Part shown: in pieces, positions 34,156 to 44,300 of the stretch
How the letters are laid out: the number at the start of each line of letters is the position of its first letter
Position numbering within the stretch: position 1 is the stretch's first letter
NCBI GenBank assembly: GCA_028692715.1
Contig: JAQUWU010000009.1
Location: 1-64,000 of the forward strand
Length of the DNA stretch: 64,000 nucleotides
Reading direction: 5' to 3'
Source: Paludibacter sp.
Lineage (GTDB): Bacteria > Bacteroidota > Bacteroidia > Bacteroidales > Paludibacteraceae
Notes under the pieces: generated by a model
Told to the model about the DNA's origin: nothing
Database searches by the model: none
The model's input: the letters and a program-made list of their open reading frames with translations, nothing else
Translations under genes and position numbers: made by a program

Positions 34156-35520
34156 ATGAAAAAATATCTAACAATCGTTGCACTAATTTTCCTTTTTCTT
34201 GCATGTAATAAACCTGCAGGTGAATTAGTAGGTATTGGACAAAAGGATACATTTACGGAGGCTCAACCCTATGGGATGGTTTTCATAAAACGTGGTTCAT
34301 TTATGATGGGAGCAAATGATCAATCTGCTTTAGGTGCAATAAATGACAAATCCATTAATGTCTCTGTTGATGCTTATTGGATGGACGAAACTGAAATTAC
34401 TAACGACAAATACAAACAATTTGTATTCTGGGTTCGTGACTCAATAGTTCTTCGTACACTAATTGTAAACGGGAGAGATGAGTTTGCTATGAAATTTAAA
34501 AATGAAACAGAAGAAGTTGATCCTCAATATGCTCGATTAAACTGGAAAGCAAAGATGCCTTATAATTCTAAGGATGAAGAAATTAGAGATATTTTAAATA
34601 CTCTTTATTATCAGGATAATAATTCAATGGGTTTTAAAAAACAAATTGATCCGACTAAATTACGGTACTCATATTCATGGATTAATTATGATCAGGCAGC
34701 TTTACCTCAGAATAAGTACGATGTAAATACAGGTGCTTATCCAAAGAATGCAGTTGCGAGAGTTGATACTTCATATGTTGAGAATGGTGTAATTAAAAAT
34801 ATAACCATTAATCGACCTTTGGTTACAAGAAAGGATTTGATTTCTACCCGCATTGTAAATGTATATCCCGATACCATTATGTGGCTTCGAGATTTCCAGT
34901 ATTCATATAATGATCCTAAAATGAGAATGTATTTTTCCCATCCCGGATTTGCTAACTATCCTGTTGTCGGTGTAACCTGGGAACAAGCAGAGGCATTTTG
35001 TCAGTGGAGAACTCAGCTATTTAACAATGCTAATCGTATTGGCGGTCAGGATTATAGATTGCCTACTGAAGCAGAATGGGAATATGCTGCACGTGGTGGT
35101 AGACGTATGGCTTTATATCCATGGGGTGGAAACTATGTTCGCGATAGTAAGGGCTGTTATTTGGCTAACTTTAAACCGATGCGAGGTAGTTATACCGATG
35201 ATGAAGGTGCAACCACAATGAAAGTTGCTATGTTCCCTCCAAACGATTATGGATTGTTTGATATGGCTGGGAATGTTGCTGAATGGACTTCATCAGCATA
35301 CAATTCTTCTAGTAGTACTTTGGTTTCTGATATGAATCCTACATTCCAGTATAACGCTAAGAATAGTGACTCGGATGTTTTAAAAAGAAAAATCATAAAA
35401 GGTGGATCGTGGAAGGATATAGCCTATTATCTGCAATGCGGTGTTAAAACTTATGAATATCAAAACGAAAGTCGTCCTTATATTGGATTCCGTTGTGTTC
35501 GTTCTTATAATGGTGAATAA
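34156..35520 (+). CDS. porK: T9SS/gliding lipoprotein GldK/PorK
   Basis: A 454-residue lipoprotein (lipobox FLACN, Cys17) with the formylglycine-generating-enzyme-like (SUMF1) fold. Landmarks are GMVFIKRGSFMMGANDQ (about 38-54), VDAYWMDETEITNDKYKQFV, YPVVGVTWEQAEAFCQWR, YRLPTEAEWEYAARGG, YGLFDMAGNVAEWTSSAY and the C-terminal YIGFRCVRSY. GldK/PorK forms, with GldN/PorN, the large periplasmic ring attached to the outer membrane in the type IX system. The fold is used structurally; sulfatase maturation is not implied. It is first in porK-porL-porM-porN with 28 bp to the next gene. Confidence 0.96.
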   Translation: MKKYLTIVALIFLFLACNKPAGELVGIGQKDTFTEAQPYGMVFIKRGSFMMGANDQSALGAINDKSINVSVDAYWMDETEITNDKYKQFVFWVRDSIVLRTLIVNGRDEFAMKFKNETEEVDPQYARLNWKAKMPYNSKDEEIRDILNTLYYQDNNSMGFKKQIDPTKLRYSYSWINYDQAALPQNKYDVNTGAYPKNAVARVDTSYVENGVIKNITINRPLVTRKDLISTRIVNVYPDTIMWLRDFQYSYNDPKMRMYFSHPGFANYPVVGVTWEQAEAFCQWRTQLFNNANRIGGQDYRLPTEAEWEYAARGGRRMALYPWGGNYVRDSKGCYLANFKPMRGSYTDDEGATTMKVAMFPPNDYGLFDMAGNVAEWTSSAYNSSSSTLVSDMNPTFQYNAKNSDSDVLKRKIIKGGSWKDIAYYLQCGVKTYEYQNESRPYIGFRCVRSYNGE

Positions 35521-35548
35521 ATAGATCTGAAATAAAAGAATAAAAAAT

Positions 35549-36442
35549 ATGTCTGAAAAGCAATCGAAATTTGATATTTGGTGGAGTAAGCCAGAGGTAA
35601 AACAAAAAGTTGGAGCAGTGTACAGTTTAGGTGCTTCTGTTGTAATTATTGGTGCAATGTTTAAGATTCTTCACCTGCCTGGTGCTGAACTTGTATTAGG
35701 AATAGGTATGACCACCGAAGCTATGCTTTTTGCATTAGGTGTTTTTGACTCACCGCATAAAGAATATGAATGGGATAAAATTTACGATTTTGAAGGAACA
35801 GGTGAAAGTATTGCTGAAGTAAAAGCTGAAAAATCTGTTGTAGCAGCAGCAACAGCAGTACCTTCAAGAGCTGTAGGTTTGAATTATTCCGAAACCATAA
35901 ATGATGATGATGTTAAGAAGCTTTCTGAAGGAATCAAAAATCTTACCACAACGGCGGAACAGTTTGCCGAATTAACGTCTGTTGTAGGATCTACAAATCA
36001 ATTTGTGAAAAATATTGATGGAGCTTCTGAAGCTGCAAAGAAATATGTAACTAGTCAGGATCTTTTAAGTAATGCTACAAATCAATTATCCGATTCCTAT
36101 CAGGGAATTGCTGATAGCATGAGTTCTGTGGAAAAAAACACAAAACTTTATGCAGGAAAAATCGATGATGTTAATAAGAATTTGTCTTCTATCAATTCGA
36201 TATATGAAATTCAGTTAAAAAATATTCAAGCTCAATCAGAAGGACTTACCCAGCAAACCGAAAAAGTCCGTATAGTTAATGATGAACTCGGAGTTATTGT
36301 AAACGATGTTGTAAAAATGAAAACTGCTACACTAGTGGCTGCTGAAGAAACAGAAAGTCTAAAAGCAAATACAACAAAGTTATCAAAACAGATTGCTGAT
36401 TTGAATCAAGTTTACGGCAATATGTTAAATGCGCTGAGCTAG
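35549..36442 (+). CDS. porL: T9SS/gliding motor protein GldL/PorL
   Basis: A 297-residue inner-membrane protein with two transmembrane helices near the N-terminus (about 21-40 and 45-66: VYSLGASVVIIGAMFKILHL, then LVLGIGMTTEAMLFALGVFD), followed by a cytoplasmic region rich in predicted helix and coiled coil (about 120-297). GldL with GldM forms the proton-driven motor that powers type IX secretion and gliding. An acidic residue inside the second helix (Glu57) is a candidate for the proton path, by analogy with known GldL work. It is in one operon with porK upstream and porM downstream (38-bp gap). Confidence 0.96.
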   Translation: MSEKQSKFDIWWSKPEVKQKVGAVYSLGASVVIIGAMFKILHLPGAELVLGIGMTTEAMLFALGVFDSPHKEYEWDKIYDFEGTGESIAEVKAEKSVVAAATAVPSRAVGLNYSETINDDDVKKLSEGIKNLTTTAEQFAELTSVVGSTNQFVKNIDGASEAAKKYVTSQDLLSNATNQLSDSYQGIADSMSSVEKNTKLYAGKIDDVNKNLSSINSIYEIQLKNIQAQSEGLTQQTEKVRIVNDELGVIVNDVVKMKTATLVAAEETESLKANTTKLSKQIADLNQVYGNMLNALS

Positions 36443-36480
36443 GTTAAGAATTAAAACAACTAATTTAAATATATTTTCGA

Positions 36481-38019
36481 ATGAGTGGAGCAAAAAATTG
36501 TCCCGAAACGCCCAGACAACGCATGATTGGAATGATGTATTTAGTTCTGACAGCAATGTTGGCACTGAACGTTTCTAGCGCAATATTAAATGGGTTCACA
36601 TTGGTGGATAATAGTTTACACACAACAATAAAATCGGCTGAATTAAGAAATCAATCTTTATACGATGAATTTAACTACTTGGATGAGTTAAATCATAATA
36701 AAGTTAAGGAATGGCTTGATAAGGCGAACGAAGTTAGAACTAAATCAAATAGCCTATATAGTTATATTGAAGATTTTAAGGTTCAGTTGGTTAGAATGGC
36801 TGATAAAGATAAAGCAAATGATAGTGCTTATGTAAAACAAATAAATGCCAAAGATGATACTAATAAAACCGGAGAATACGCAATTACAAAAGGAAATGGG
36901 AAGATTTTACAATCTAGAATAAATGAATATAAAAACTTTTTAATAAGTTTTTTCAAAGATAATCCCGACAAACAAAAAATGTATCAAACCATTTTTGCAA
37001 CAGATGGTAATAAAACTATACCATGGGTTGATGCTACTTTCGAATCGATGCCTTTATCAGCAGTTATAACAGTTTTAACTAAATATCAAAGTGATATAAG
37101 AACTTCTGAAGCTGAAGTGGTTGAGTTTTTAAAAGGACAAACAGATGTGAAAGATTTTCGTGTAAACAAAATTACTGCGCTTGTAGTGCCAAATACACCT
37201 TACGTAATAAAAGGTGGAAAATATAGTGCTCAGATTGTATTGTCGGCTGTAGACTCAACCAAAAAACCCGATTATTATATAAGGGGTGTAAAAATTAATG
37301 AAAAAGGACTTTATGAAATAATATGTAATACTGCCGGAACTTTTCCATATAATGGCGAAATAAAAATACGTGGCAATGATGGTAATGTAAATTCATATCC
37401 TTTTAAAAGTGAATATGTAGTAGGTGAGCCTTCTGCTACAATTTCTAATGAAGATTTGAATGTTGTTTACAGAGGTATCGAAAACAAATTCAATATATCA
37501 GTACCGGGCATCCCAGCTGAGAATGTATCTGTAGATGTTCATGGTGGAACTTCACAGAAAGTTGGAGGAAGATATATTATTAAACCAACACAAGATGGCG
37601 AAATAAATATTAATGTGTATGCTACAATCGAAGGTAGAAAGCAGAGAATGGGTGGAGGGGTATATAGAGTTAAATACATACCCGATCCAAAGTCGTATTT
37701 GCAATATACTGATGGAGGTGGAGTTGTACGTCAAACACAGGATGAAACATTGACTAAGAGAACTTTGCTTTCTGATAATATTTCAATCATTGCAAGTTAT
37801 GGACAAGATGAACTTATAAAAGCTAATTTTAATGTGACATCATTCTCTATGGTTGCACCTAATGGAATAGATGATACAAGAGGTTCAAAATTTAGTAGTA
37901 AGATGAAGTCATTTATCAATAACCTTGAAGGAGGGGATTATTTGATTATTAAAAATATTAAAGCAGTGGGTCCTGATGGAAAAACCAGAAGTTTAAGCCC
38001 TATTCAGATTCAAATTTAA
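36481..38019 (+). CDS. porM: T9SS/gliding motor protein GldM/PorM
   Basis: A 512-residue protein with one N-terminal transmembrane helix (about 15-34, GMMYLVLTAMLALNVSSAIL) after the conserved NCPETPRQRMIGMMY start, then a long periplasmic region. The N-terminal part of that region is helical (SLHTTIKSAELRNQS, LDELNHNKVKEWLDKANEVR). The rest is four beta-rich domains seen in known GldM structures, including VPNTPYVIKGGKYSAQIVLS and the C-terminal SPIQIQI. It dimerises, passes through the periplasm and links the GldL motor to the GldK-GldN ring. Length is as expected for the family. Confidence 0.96.
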   Translation: MSGAKNCPETPRQRMIGMMYLVLTAMLALNVSSAILNGFTLVDNSLHTTIKSAELRNQSLYDEFNYLDELNHNKVKEWLDKANEVRTKSNSLYSYIEDFKVQLVRMADKDKANDSAYVKQINAKDDTNKTGEYAITKGNGKILQSRINEYKNFLISFFKDNPDKQKMYQTIFATDGNKTIPWVDATFESMPLSAVITVLTKYQSDIRTSEAEVVEFLKGQTDVKDFRVNKITALVVPNTPYVIKGGKYSAQIVLSAVDSTKKPDYYIRGVKINEKGLYEIICNTAGTFPYNGEIKIRGNDGNVNSYPFKSEYVVGEPSATISNEDLNVVYRGIENKFNISVPGIPAENVSVDVHGGTSQKVGGRYIIKPTQDGEININVYATIEGRKQRMGGGVYRVKYIPDPKSYLQYTDGGGVVRQTQDETLTKRTLLSDNISIIASYGQDELIKANFNVTSFSMVAPNGIDDTRGSKFSSKMKSFINNLEGGDYLIIKNIKAVGPDGKTRSLSPIQIQI

Positions 38020-38056
38020 CAACAGAATTTTCAACGAATTTTTAATCGAAAATAAT

Positions 38057-38965
38057 ATGAAAAAATATTGGATTGCAAGTTTAGTCATTTTATTGACTGT
38101 TGTGCCAAATTTACTTTTTGCTCAGGTAAAACAAGTTCCTTTTTTTGATAGTAAGGGTATGATACGATTGCAAACGACAGAATTAGATGCATTAGCAGAT
38201 ACTATTGCTGTTGTAAATCACAGAGCTGATGACGTAGTTTGGTCAAGGGTTGTTTATCGTATTATTGATATGCGTGAAAAACAAAATTATCAATTATATT
38301 TTCCACTTCGTCCCAACGATGAGTATAAAAGTTTATTTCGTGTCATGCTTGAAGCAATTGCTGATGGTGTCCCTGTATATAAAAAGAATAGTCGTGAAAT
38401 AAAACCTTCATTTGTAGATTCTTTACAATTAAAGGGTACTGAATTATCAAAAACATTTGCTTATAATGATAATTCAGATTATAATTTATTACTCGTAAAT
38501 CCTATCACTCAACAAATAACACTCGAGAATACTCAATATAGAAATTACGTTAAAAACCAATTAAAGTTTTTAATTCAGGAAATTATCTTTTTTGACAAAC
38601 ATACTTCACGTATGTACTCTAAAATAATGTCAATTGCTCCATTATATGCTTTACAACCCGATAATATTGAGTCAAAAGAGTCAATGGCATATTTCCGGGG
38701 TTCTGTTTTATGTTGGTTTGCATTTGACGAGTTACGTCCATATTTGGCCAAACAGTATGTTATTCCAAATGGTAATGAGACTCAACGTCTGACATATGAT
38801 GAGTTCTTTTCACAAAAAATATATTCTACTTATCTTCTGGGAGATAGTAATATGTTTAACCGAATGTTGTTGGAATATGTTGTGAATCCTGATAAAATTC
38901 GTAAAGAACAAAAACGCATTGATACCGAATTAATGAATGTAGAACAAGATATTTGGGAGTATTAG
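38057..38965 (+). CDS. porN: T9SS/gliding ring protein GldN/PorN
   Basis: A 302-residue periplasmic protein with a signal peptide (1-22, ending LLFAQ). Family landmarks are ADDVVWSRVVYRIIDMREKQN (about 57-77), YFPLRP, FRVMLEAIADGVPVYKKN, and the late IFFDKHTSRMYSKIMSIAPLY. GldN/PorN binds GldK/PorK to build the periplasmic ring and contacts GldM. It is last in the operon, 37 bp after porM, and ends 26 bp before a perfect 22-bp terminator hairpin. Confidence 0.95.
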   Translation: MKKYWIASLVILLTVVPNLLFAQVKQVPFFDSKGMIRLQTTELDALADTIAVVNHRADDVVWSRVVYRIIDMREKQNYQLYFPLRPNDEYKSLFRVMLEAIADGVPVYKKNSREIKPSFVDSLQLKGTELSKTFAYNDNSDYNLLLVNPITQQITLENTQYRNYVKNQLKFLIQEIIFFDKHTSRMYSKIMSIAPLYALQPDNIESKESMAYFRGSVLCWFAFDELRPYLAKQYVIPNGNETQRLTYDEFFSQKIYSTYLLGDSNMFNRMLLEYVVNPDKIRKEQKRIDTELMNVEQDIWEY

Positions 38966-38991
38966 GCAAATAAGTGTACTGATTTTAATTT

Positions 38992-39038
38992 CAAAGAATA
39001 AAAAAAGACGACATATTGTCGTCTTTTTTTATTCTTTG
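38992..39038. terminator. Perfect 22-bp hairpin ending the porKLMN operon
   Basis: Stem 38992-39013 pairs without mismatch with 39017-39038 around a TAT loop; the A-rich and T-rich arms make it usable in both directions. Confidence 0.9.
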
Positions 39039-39104
39039 AATGGTTTAGTTTTAAAATTCAGTAACTTTGTGCGGAAATTTTAATCTCAAAGTATCAATGG
39101 AAGT

Positions 39105-39758
39105 ATGAGAAATATTATTTTAGCTGACAATCAGGATATATCTAAATTTGGATGGCGATATATTCTTGAACATCAATTTGATTTTTCAAATACAGTGGAG
39201 GCTTCAGGAAAAGCTGAATTATTGAAAATGCTCATTGAAAACCCCGATTCATTGATTATTCTTGATTATACTCTTTTTGACTTTGAAAGTGTAAACGATT
39301 TGATTATTCTTCAAATAAGGTTTGAACAAGCCGACTGGATATTATTTTCAGATGAATTAAGTGATGAATTTTTACGAACATTACTTTTCAATACAACTAC
39401 GTTTAGCGTTTTATTAAAGGATAGTTCTACTGAAGAAATTTTGACTGCATTTAAAGAAGCATCGAAGGGTGGTCGGTTTATTTGTAATCATGTAAGCAAT
39501 ATGCTATTAGATAGTTCGAAAGCCAACTCAAATAAACCGATAAAGCAAAAGTTGACAATCACAGAGCAAGAGATTCTAAAAGAAATGGCTTTGGGAAAAT
39601 CGACAAAAGAAATTGCCGCTAAAAGGCATGTGAGCGTTCATACTGTAATGACACACAGAAAGAATATATTTAGAAAAATTGAAGTCAATAATGTCCATGA
39701 AGCTACAAAATATGCTATGCGTGCTGGCATAGTTGATTTGGCTGAGTACTACATTTAA
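39105..39758 (+). CDS. NarL/LuxR-type response regulator (orphan)
   Basis: A 217-residue regulator. The receiver domain (1-125) has Asp8 in LADNQ, phospho-acceptor Asp54 in LIILDYTLFD, Ser82 in ILFSDE and Lys105 in VLLKDSS. The second acidic residue of the pocket is Asn9, a common Bacteroidota variant. The LuxR-type HTH (about 148-212) is canonical: LTITEQEILKEMALGKSTKE, IAAKRHVSVHTVMTHRKNIF. No histidine kinase is adjacent. Position directly after porN suggests, but does not show, control of type IX secretion; TAACTTTG at 39062-39069 gives it its own transcript. mnmA follows by 20 bp. Confidence 0.9.
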   Translation: MRNIILADNQDISKFGWRYILEHQFDFSNTVEASGKAELLKMLIENPDSLIILDYTLFDFESVNDLIILQIRFEQADWILFSDELSDEFLRTLLFNTTTFSVLLKDSSTEEILTAFKEASKGGRFICNHVSNMLLDSSKANSNKPIKQKLTITEQEILKEMALGKSTKEIAAKRHVSVHTVMTHRKNIFRKIEVNNVHEATKYAMRAGIVDLAEYYI

Positions 39759-39778
39759 TATTAAATTTATAATTTATA

Positions 39779-40840
39779 ATGAATATTGCTGCGTTATTAT
39801 CGGGAGGAGTTGATAGTTCTGTCGTTGTACACTTGTTGAAAGAGTCTGGTTATACACCTACTCTTTTTTATATTAAAATAGGTATGGATGACGATGAACT
39901 ATTGCACTGTAGTTCTGAAGAAGATATAGAAATGGCAACCCTCATTGCCCGTAAATACGGTTGTAAATTAGAAATTGTTGATTTACATCAGGATTATTGG
40001 GATAATGTAGTGGCTTATACGATTGAAAAAGTAAAACTAGGGTTGACTCCAAATCCAGATGTCATGTGTAATAAACTGATTAAATTTGGTGTGTTTGAAC
40101 AACGTGTAGGAAAGTATTTTGATAAAACTGCTACAGGTCATTATGCAACCACAACACATATAAATAATAAAACTTATCTTTCTACAGCAAAAGACCCTAT
40201 TAAAGATCAGACAGATTTTTTGGCACAAATAAATTCTATTCAAGTTTCAAAACTCATGTTTCCGGTCGGTAATTTGATGAAAAATGAAGTTCGTGAAATC
40301 GCTTTGCGTGCAAATCTTCCGAGTGCTAAACGACAAGATAGTCAGGGCATTTGTTTTCTTGGGAAAGTTAATTATAATGATTTTATTCGTCGTTATTTAG
40401 GCGAAAAGGAAGGCCCAATTGTTGAATTTGAAACGGGTAAAATTCTTGGAAAACATAAAGGCTATTGGTTTCATACAGTTGGTCAACGTAAAGGTTTAGG
40501 TTTGTCGGGTGGTCCTTGGTACGTAATTAAAAAAGATGTCCCCGGAAATATTGTTTATGCCTCAAAAGGTTACGATGTGGAGGCACAGTACGGAAATAAA
40601 TTTTCAATGAGAGATTTTCATTTTATTACCGATAATCCATGGCAATACACATCTAACGAAATAGATGTAACTTTTAAAATCCGACACACACCTGAATTTA
40701 CAAAAGGGAAAATTATTAAGTACAATGATAATTATCAATTGATTTCAGAACAACGGCTACAAGGTATTGCACCCGGTCAGTTTGGAGTAGTATACGATGA
40801 CTCATCGCAAATTTGTATCGGTAGTGGGGAGATAATTTAA
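39779..40840 (+). CDS. mnmA: tRNA 2-thiouridylase MnmA
   Basis: A 353-residue ATP-dependent sulfurtransferase that makes 2-thiouridine at the wobble position of tRNA for Lys, Glu and Gln. It carries the PP-loop SGGVDSS (8-14), catalytic Cys97 in [12 protein letters not shown] and persulfide Cys192 in SQGICFLGK. Further landmarks are TGHYA (119-123), [10 protein letters not shown] (142-151), [14 protein letters not shown] and the C-terminal [10 protein letters not shown]. Full length for the family. It lies 20 bp after the response regulator and may share its transcript. Confidence 0.96.
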   Translation: MNIAALLSGGVDSSVVVHLLKESGYTPTLFYIKIGMDDDELLHCSSEEDIEMATLIARKYGCKLEIVDLHQDYWDNVVAYTIEKVKLGLTPNPDVMCNKLIKFGVFEQRVGKYFDKTATGHYATTTHINNKTYLSTAKDPIKDQTDFLAQINSIQVSKLMFPVGNLMKNEVREIALRANLPSAKRQDSQGICFLGKVNYNDFIRRYLGEKEGPIVEFETGKILGKHKGYWFHTVGQRKGLGLSGGPWYVIKKDVPGNIVYASKGYDVEAQYGNKFSMRDFHFITDNPWQYTSNEIDVTFKIRHTPEFTKGKIIKYNDNYQLISEQRLQGIAPGQFGVVYDDSSQICIGSGEII

Positions 40841-41313
40841 AACCATGGCTAATGCTTTGCTCTATTTTTATTCGTGATTTTATAAAAATAGTTAAAGTTT
40901 CGATCTGGGATTGACCTATTTTACGCTGAAAAATACTTTCTCAACAATTTTCGTGTAAAAAAATATACTTTTTATTTAAAAAATATTTGACATAAAAAAA
41001 AATTAAACATTACATTTTATTTTAGTAGAATTGGATGTTTTTTTTAATTTAATTCCAAAAACACCCTAATTTAATCACATTTAGCATCTTTGTTTCGGAA
41101 TAAAAACACCAGCCTCTTTGATTAACAAATCTTCCCCCTTTGATACCCGTATCTCTTGTAGTATTAATTCGATTTAGTCTGTACTGAATACTACAAGCAC
41201 TTATATATCAGACATATAAAAGAATTTATTATATTTGTCTTTCGGAATATCATACTAAACAATTTTCTTATAAATTGATGTATGTCGAAATGATTTTTTA
41301 ATAAATCCTATAT
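40841..41313 (+). other. Gap upstream of the SprB-like gene
   Basis: AT-rich, with one notable hairpin: CTTGTAGTATT (41155-41165) pairs with AATACTACAAG (41187-41197). TATATTTG at 41230-41237 is a likely -7 box, giving a leader of about 70 nt. No gene is credible. Confidence 0.5.
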
Positions 41314-44300
41314 ATGAAAACAGCAATCATAAATATTTCCTTTCTCATTTTGATGGTTGGAATCATTCAAAATGTTAATGGTGCCGATATATTTGTATTC
41401 AGCACTCAGGATTTAATGAGAGTTAATTTCTCTGATACTACAAGCGATTCATCAATTGAAAATTCAGTTTATACTACTTTCTCTAAAATTGCGAAAATAG
41501 ATTCTTTGCCAGATTTAACAATGAATTCAAGTGCGGTTTTAAGTGTAGTTGATGGAGTAACGTTTTATAAAGTGTGCAGTAACACGCTGGCTGAGCTTAC
41601 TTTCACGAATACTTCTTCTACTATTGCCAATAACGTCAGTTATACAATTGATTGGGGAGATGGTAGCTCCATATTTACCGCGAATGCATGGAGTTCATTG
41701 AATCATTTATACTCAATTGGATTGTGGAAACTTACCTATACCATAGTTTCTAAATTTGGCTTTACCAATTCAAAAACAATAAATATTTATGTTGGATCAA
41801 ATCCGGCTGTTTCGTTGGGAAGTCCTGGTAATACAGATAATTGTAGTAATACTCCATTGACATTTCCGATTACTGGAACTGAAAATAATCCTCCCGGAAC
41901 AACTTATACTGTAAGTTTTAATGACGGAACAGCTTCACAAGTTTTTAATCATCCACCACCTGCGTCCATAACCCATGAATTCGCAAGTACATCCTGTGGT
42001 GTAACAAGTTATAATGGTACTTCACCTTATCCAAATTCATTTTCAGCTAGTATTGTAGCTTCAAATATGTGTGGTGTTTCAGCCGTAAATGTTGTACCAA
42101 TTTATGTCTCAACAGCACCCGTAGTTGATTTCGATTTGCCATCAAAACCAATTGCTATAAATAATTCTATTTGTTTTACAAATAGTACAACCGGTTATGT
42201 AAATGAGGGAGCAAACTGTCTGGTTGTTCCTAAAATGGTTTGGAGTATTTCTCCTTCAACTGGTTTTTCACTAATAAGCGGTGTGCTAGGAAGTGATTTT
42301 AACCAGGATAACTCAAATTTATGGGTAAGAGGAACGGATGTAATTTGTCCTGTATTTACTGTTCCCGGCGTTTATACAATTAGTTTGCGTGTAGATACAA
42401 AACGCTGTGGAAATGATCAGATCGTAAAAACAATTTGTGTAGAAGCCCCTATTATTCCTGAATTTTATTTGGATAATAAAATTGGTTGTTCACCATTGGA
42501 AGTTTCGGCTACTGATAAAACAGATCTTACAAATACCTGTAATTCTGCGTATAGCTGGACTGTTGCTTATGTTGCAGGATATGGTGGTAAATTGCCTGCT
42601 CAATGGTCATTTAACACCGGTACAACTAAGACGTCAAAAAATCCAAGTTTCAAATTTGTAACTCCGGGTACCTATAAATTGAGATTATCTGTAACCAATT
42701 CAGCCGGTACCAAATATACAGAACAAACAATTGTAGTTACTCAACCACCAATAGTTAGTATTGATAGTATCCCTGACTTTTGTGGAACTGCATCTATTCA
42801 TCCTGTAGCAGCAGTTAATACTTGTACTCCTTTAACCGAACATATTTCTTATTCCTGGAGTTTCCCTGGTGGTAGTCCTGAAAGTTCAACTTCTCTCAAT
42901 CCCGGTATTATAACTTACAATGCAGTGGGAAAATATGAAGTTACTTTGACTGTCTCAAACGAGTGTGGGGCAACATTATCGACAAGTAATATATTTTCAG
43001 TAAACCAAATACCTTATGTAAATATCATTGAAGACAAATTGATAAATAATGGTCAGGTGTTAGACAAAATAGTATTTGAAGGACTTGATAATTCAACGTA
43101 TTTGTGGGTAAATGATAATCCGTCTATAGGGCTAGCAGATAGTGGTGAAGGAGATATTGAATTGTTTACGGCAATAAACAATACGAATACTGTTCAAATT
43201 GCAACGATAAGCATAAGACCAATAGCAGCTTTAACAGGTTGTGAAGGAGTATCAATGTCATTTAAAATAAGCGTAAATCCATCGGGTGATTTGAATCAAC
43301 CCGAAAATATAATTGTTTCAAATAATGAAACAACCACTGAAATTGTATTTACAACAGACAAAATTGGAGGCGAAACAGATTATTCATGGAAAAATAACAA
43401 TTCTTCGATTGGTTTAGGTTTAAGTGGCGAAGGAAGTATTAAACCTTTTAAAGCAATAAATAATACCAATGAGCCAATAATAGATACTGTTTCTGTAACT
43501 CCATATTTTAAAAATGGAGGAAAAATAAGTGATGGTGTTACAAAATCATTTAGCATTACTGTGTTGCCTACTGCTCAGGTAAATCCAATTGAAAATATTG
43601 AAGTTTGTAATGGAATTCATCTTTCTGAAATTAATTTTAGTACCAACAGAACTACGGGAACAACTTCATATAAATGGACAAACGATAATCCGGCAATTGG
43701 AATAGGTTTCGAAGGAGAAGGCGATATTGAAAATCTAATTGTCAAGAATACAAATTCTGTCTCTATCATGGCTACAATTTCGGTTATCCCTACATATGAA
43801 TTTGAAGGTGTAAAGAATGTTGGCGAACCGATTCAGTTTACAATAAAAGTAAATCCCGGACCTGTAATTATTAGTCAACCTGTTTCCAGCTATGTTTGTC
43901 CCGGTGGGAAAATTGAACCTTTAAAAATTGAATATGAAGCGGGTGCTGGAACTCCTGTTTATCAATGGTATTGGACAAAAATAAAATTAAATTCTGGTGG
44001 AATAATCATCCCGAATGCAACATCAGACACTTATAATCCGCCTACAAATGCCCCTGGTACAATTTATTATTATTGCACCATAAGCTTACCTTCTGGTATT
44101 TGTTCAAGTGTTACATCCGAGGTAGCAACAGTATCCATAAATGATGGTGCAATAATCCAAAATCAACCAACAAAATTACAGAATATTTGTCTGGGTGGTA
44201 CCATAAATAAGCCGTTGAATTTCAGTTTTACGGGTGGTTCCGGAATTGCTACTTATCAATGGTTTTACAGTGAAAACAATTCAATTCAAGCTGCTAAATT

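Noticed and set aside
34156-35520. Sulfatase-maturing formylglycine enzyme
   Set aside because: The fold is shared, but the lipobox and the following GldL-GldM-GldN genes identify GldK/PorK.
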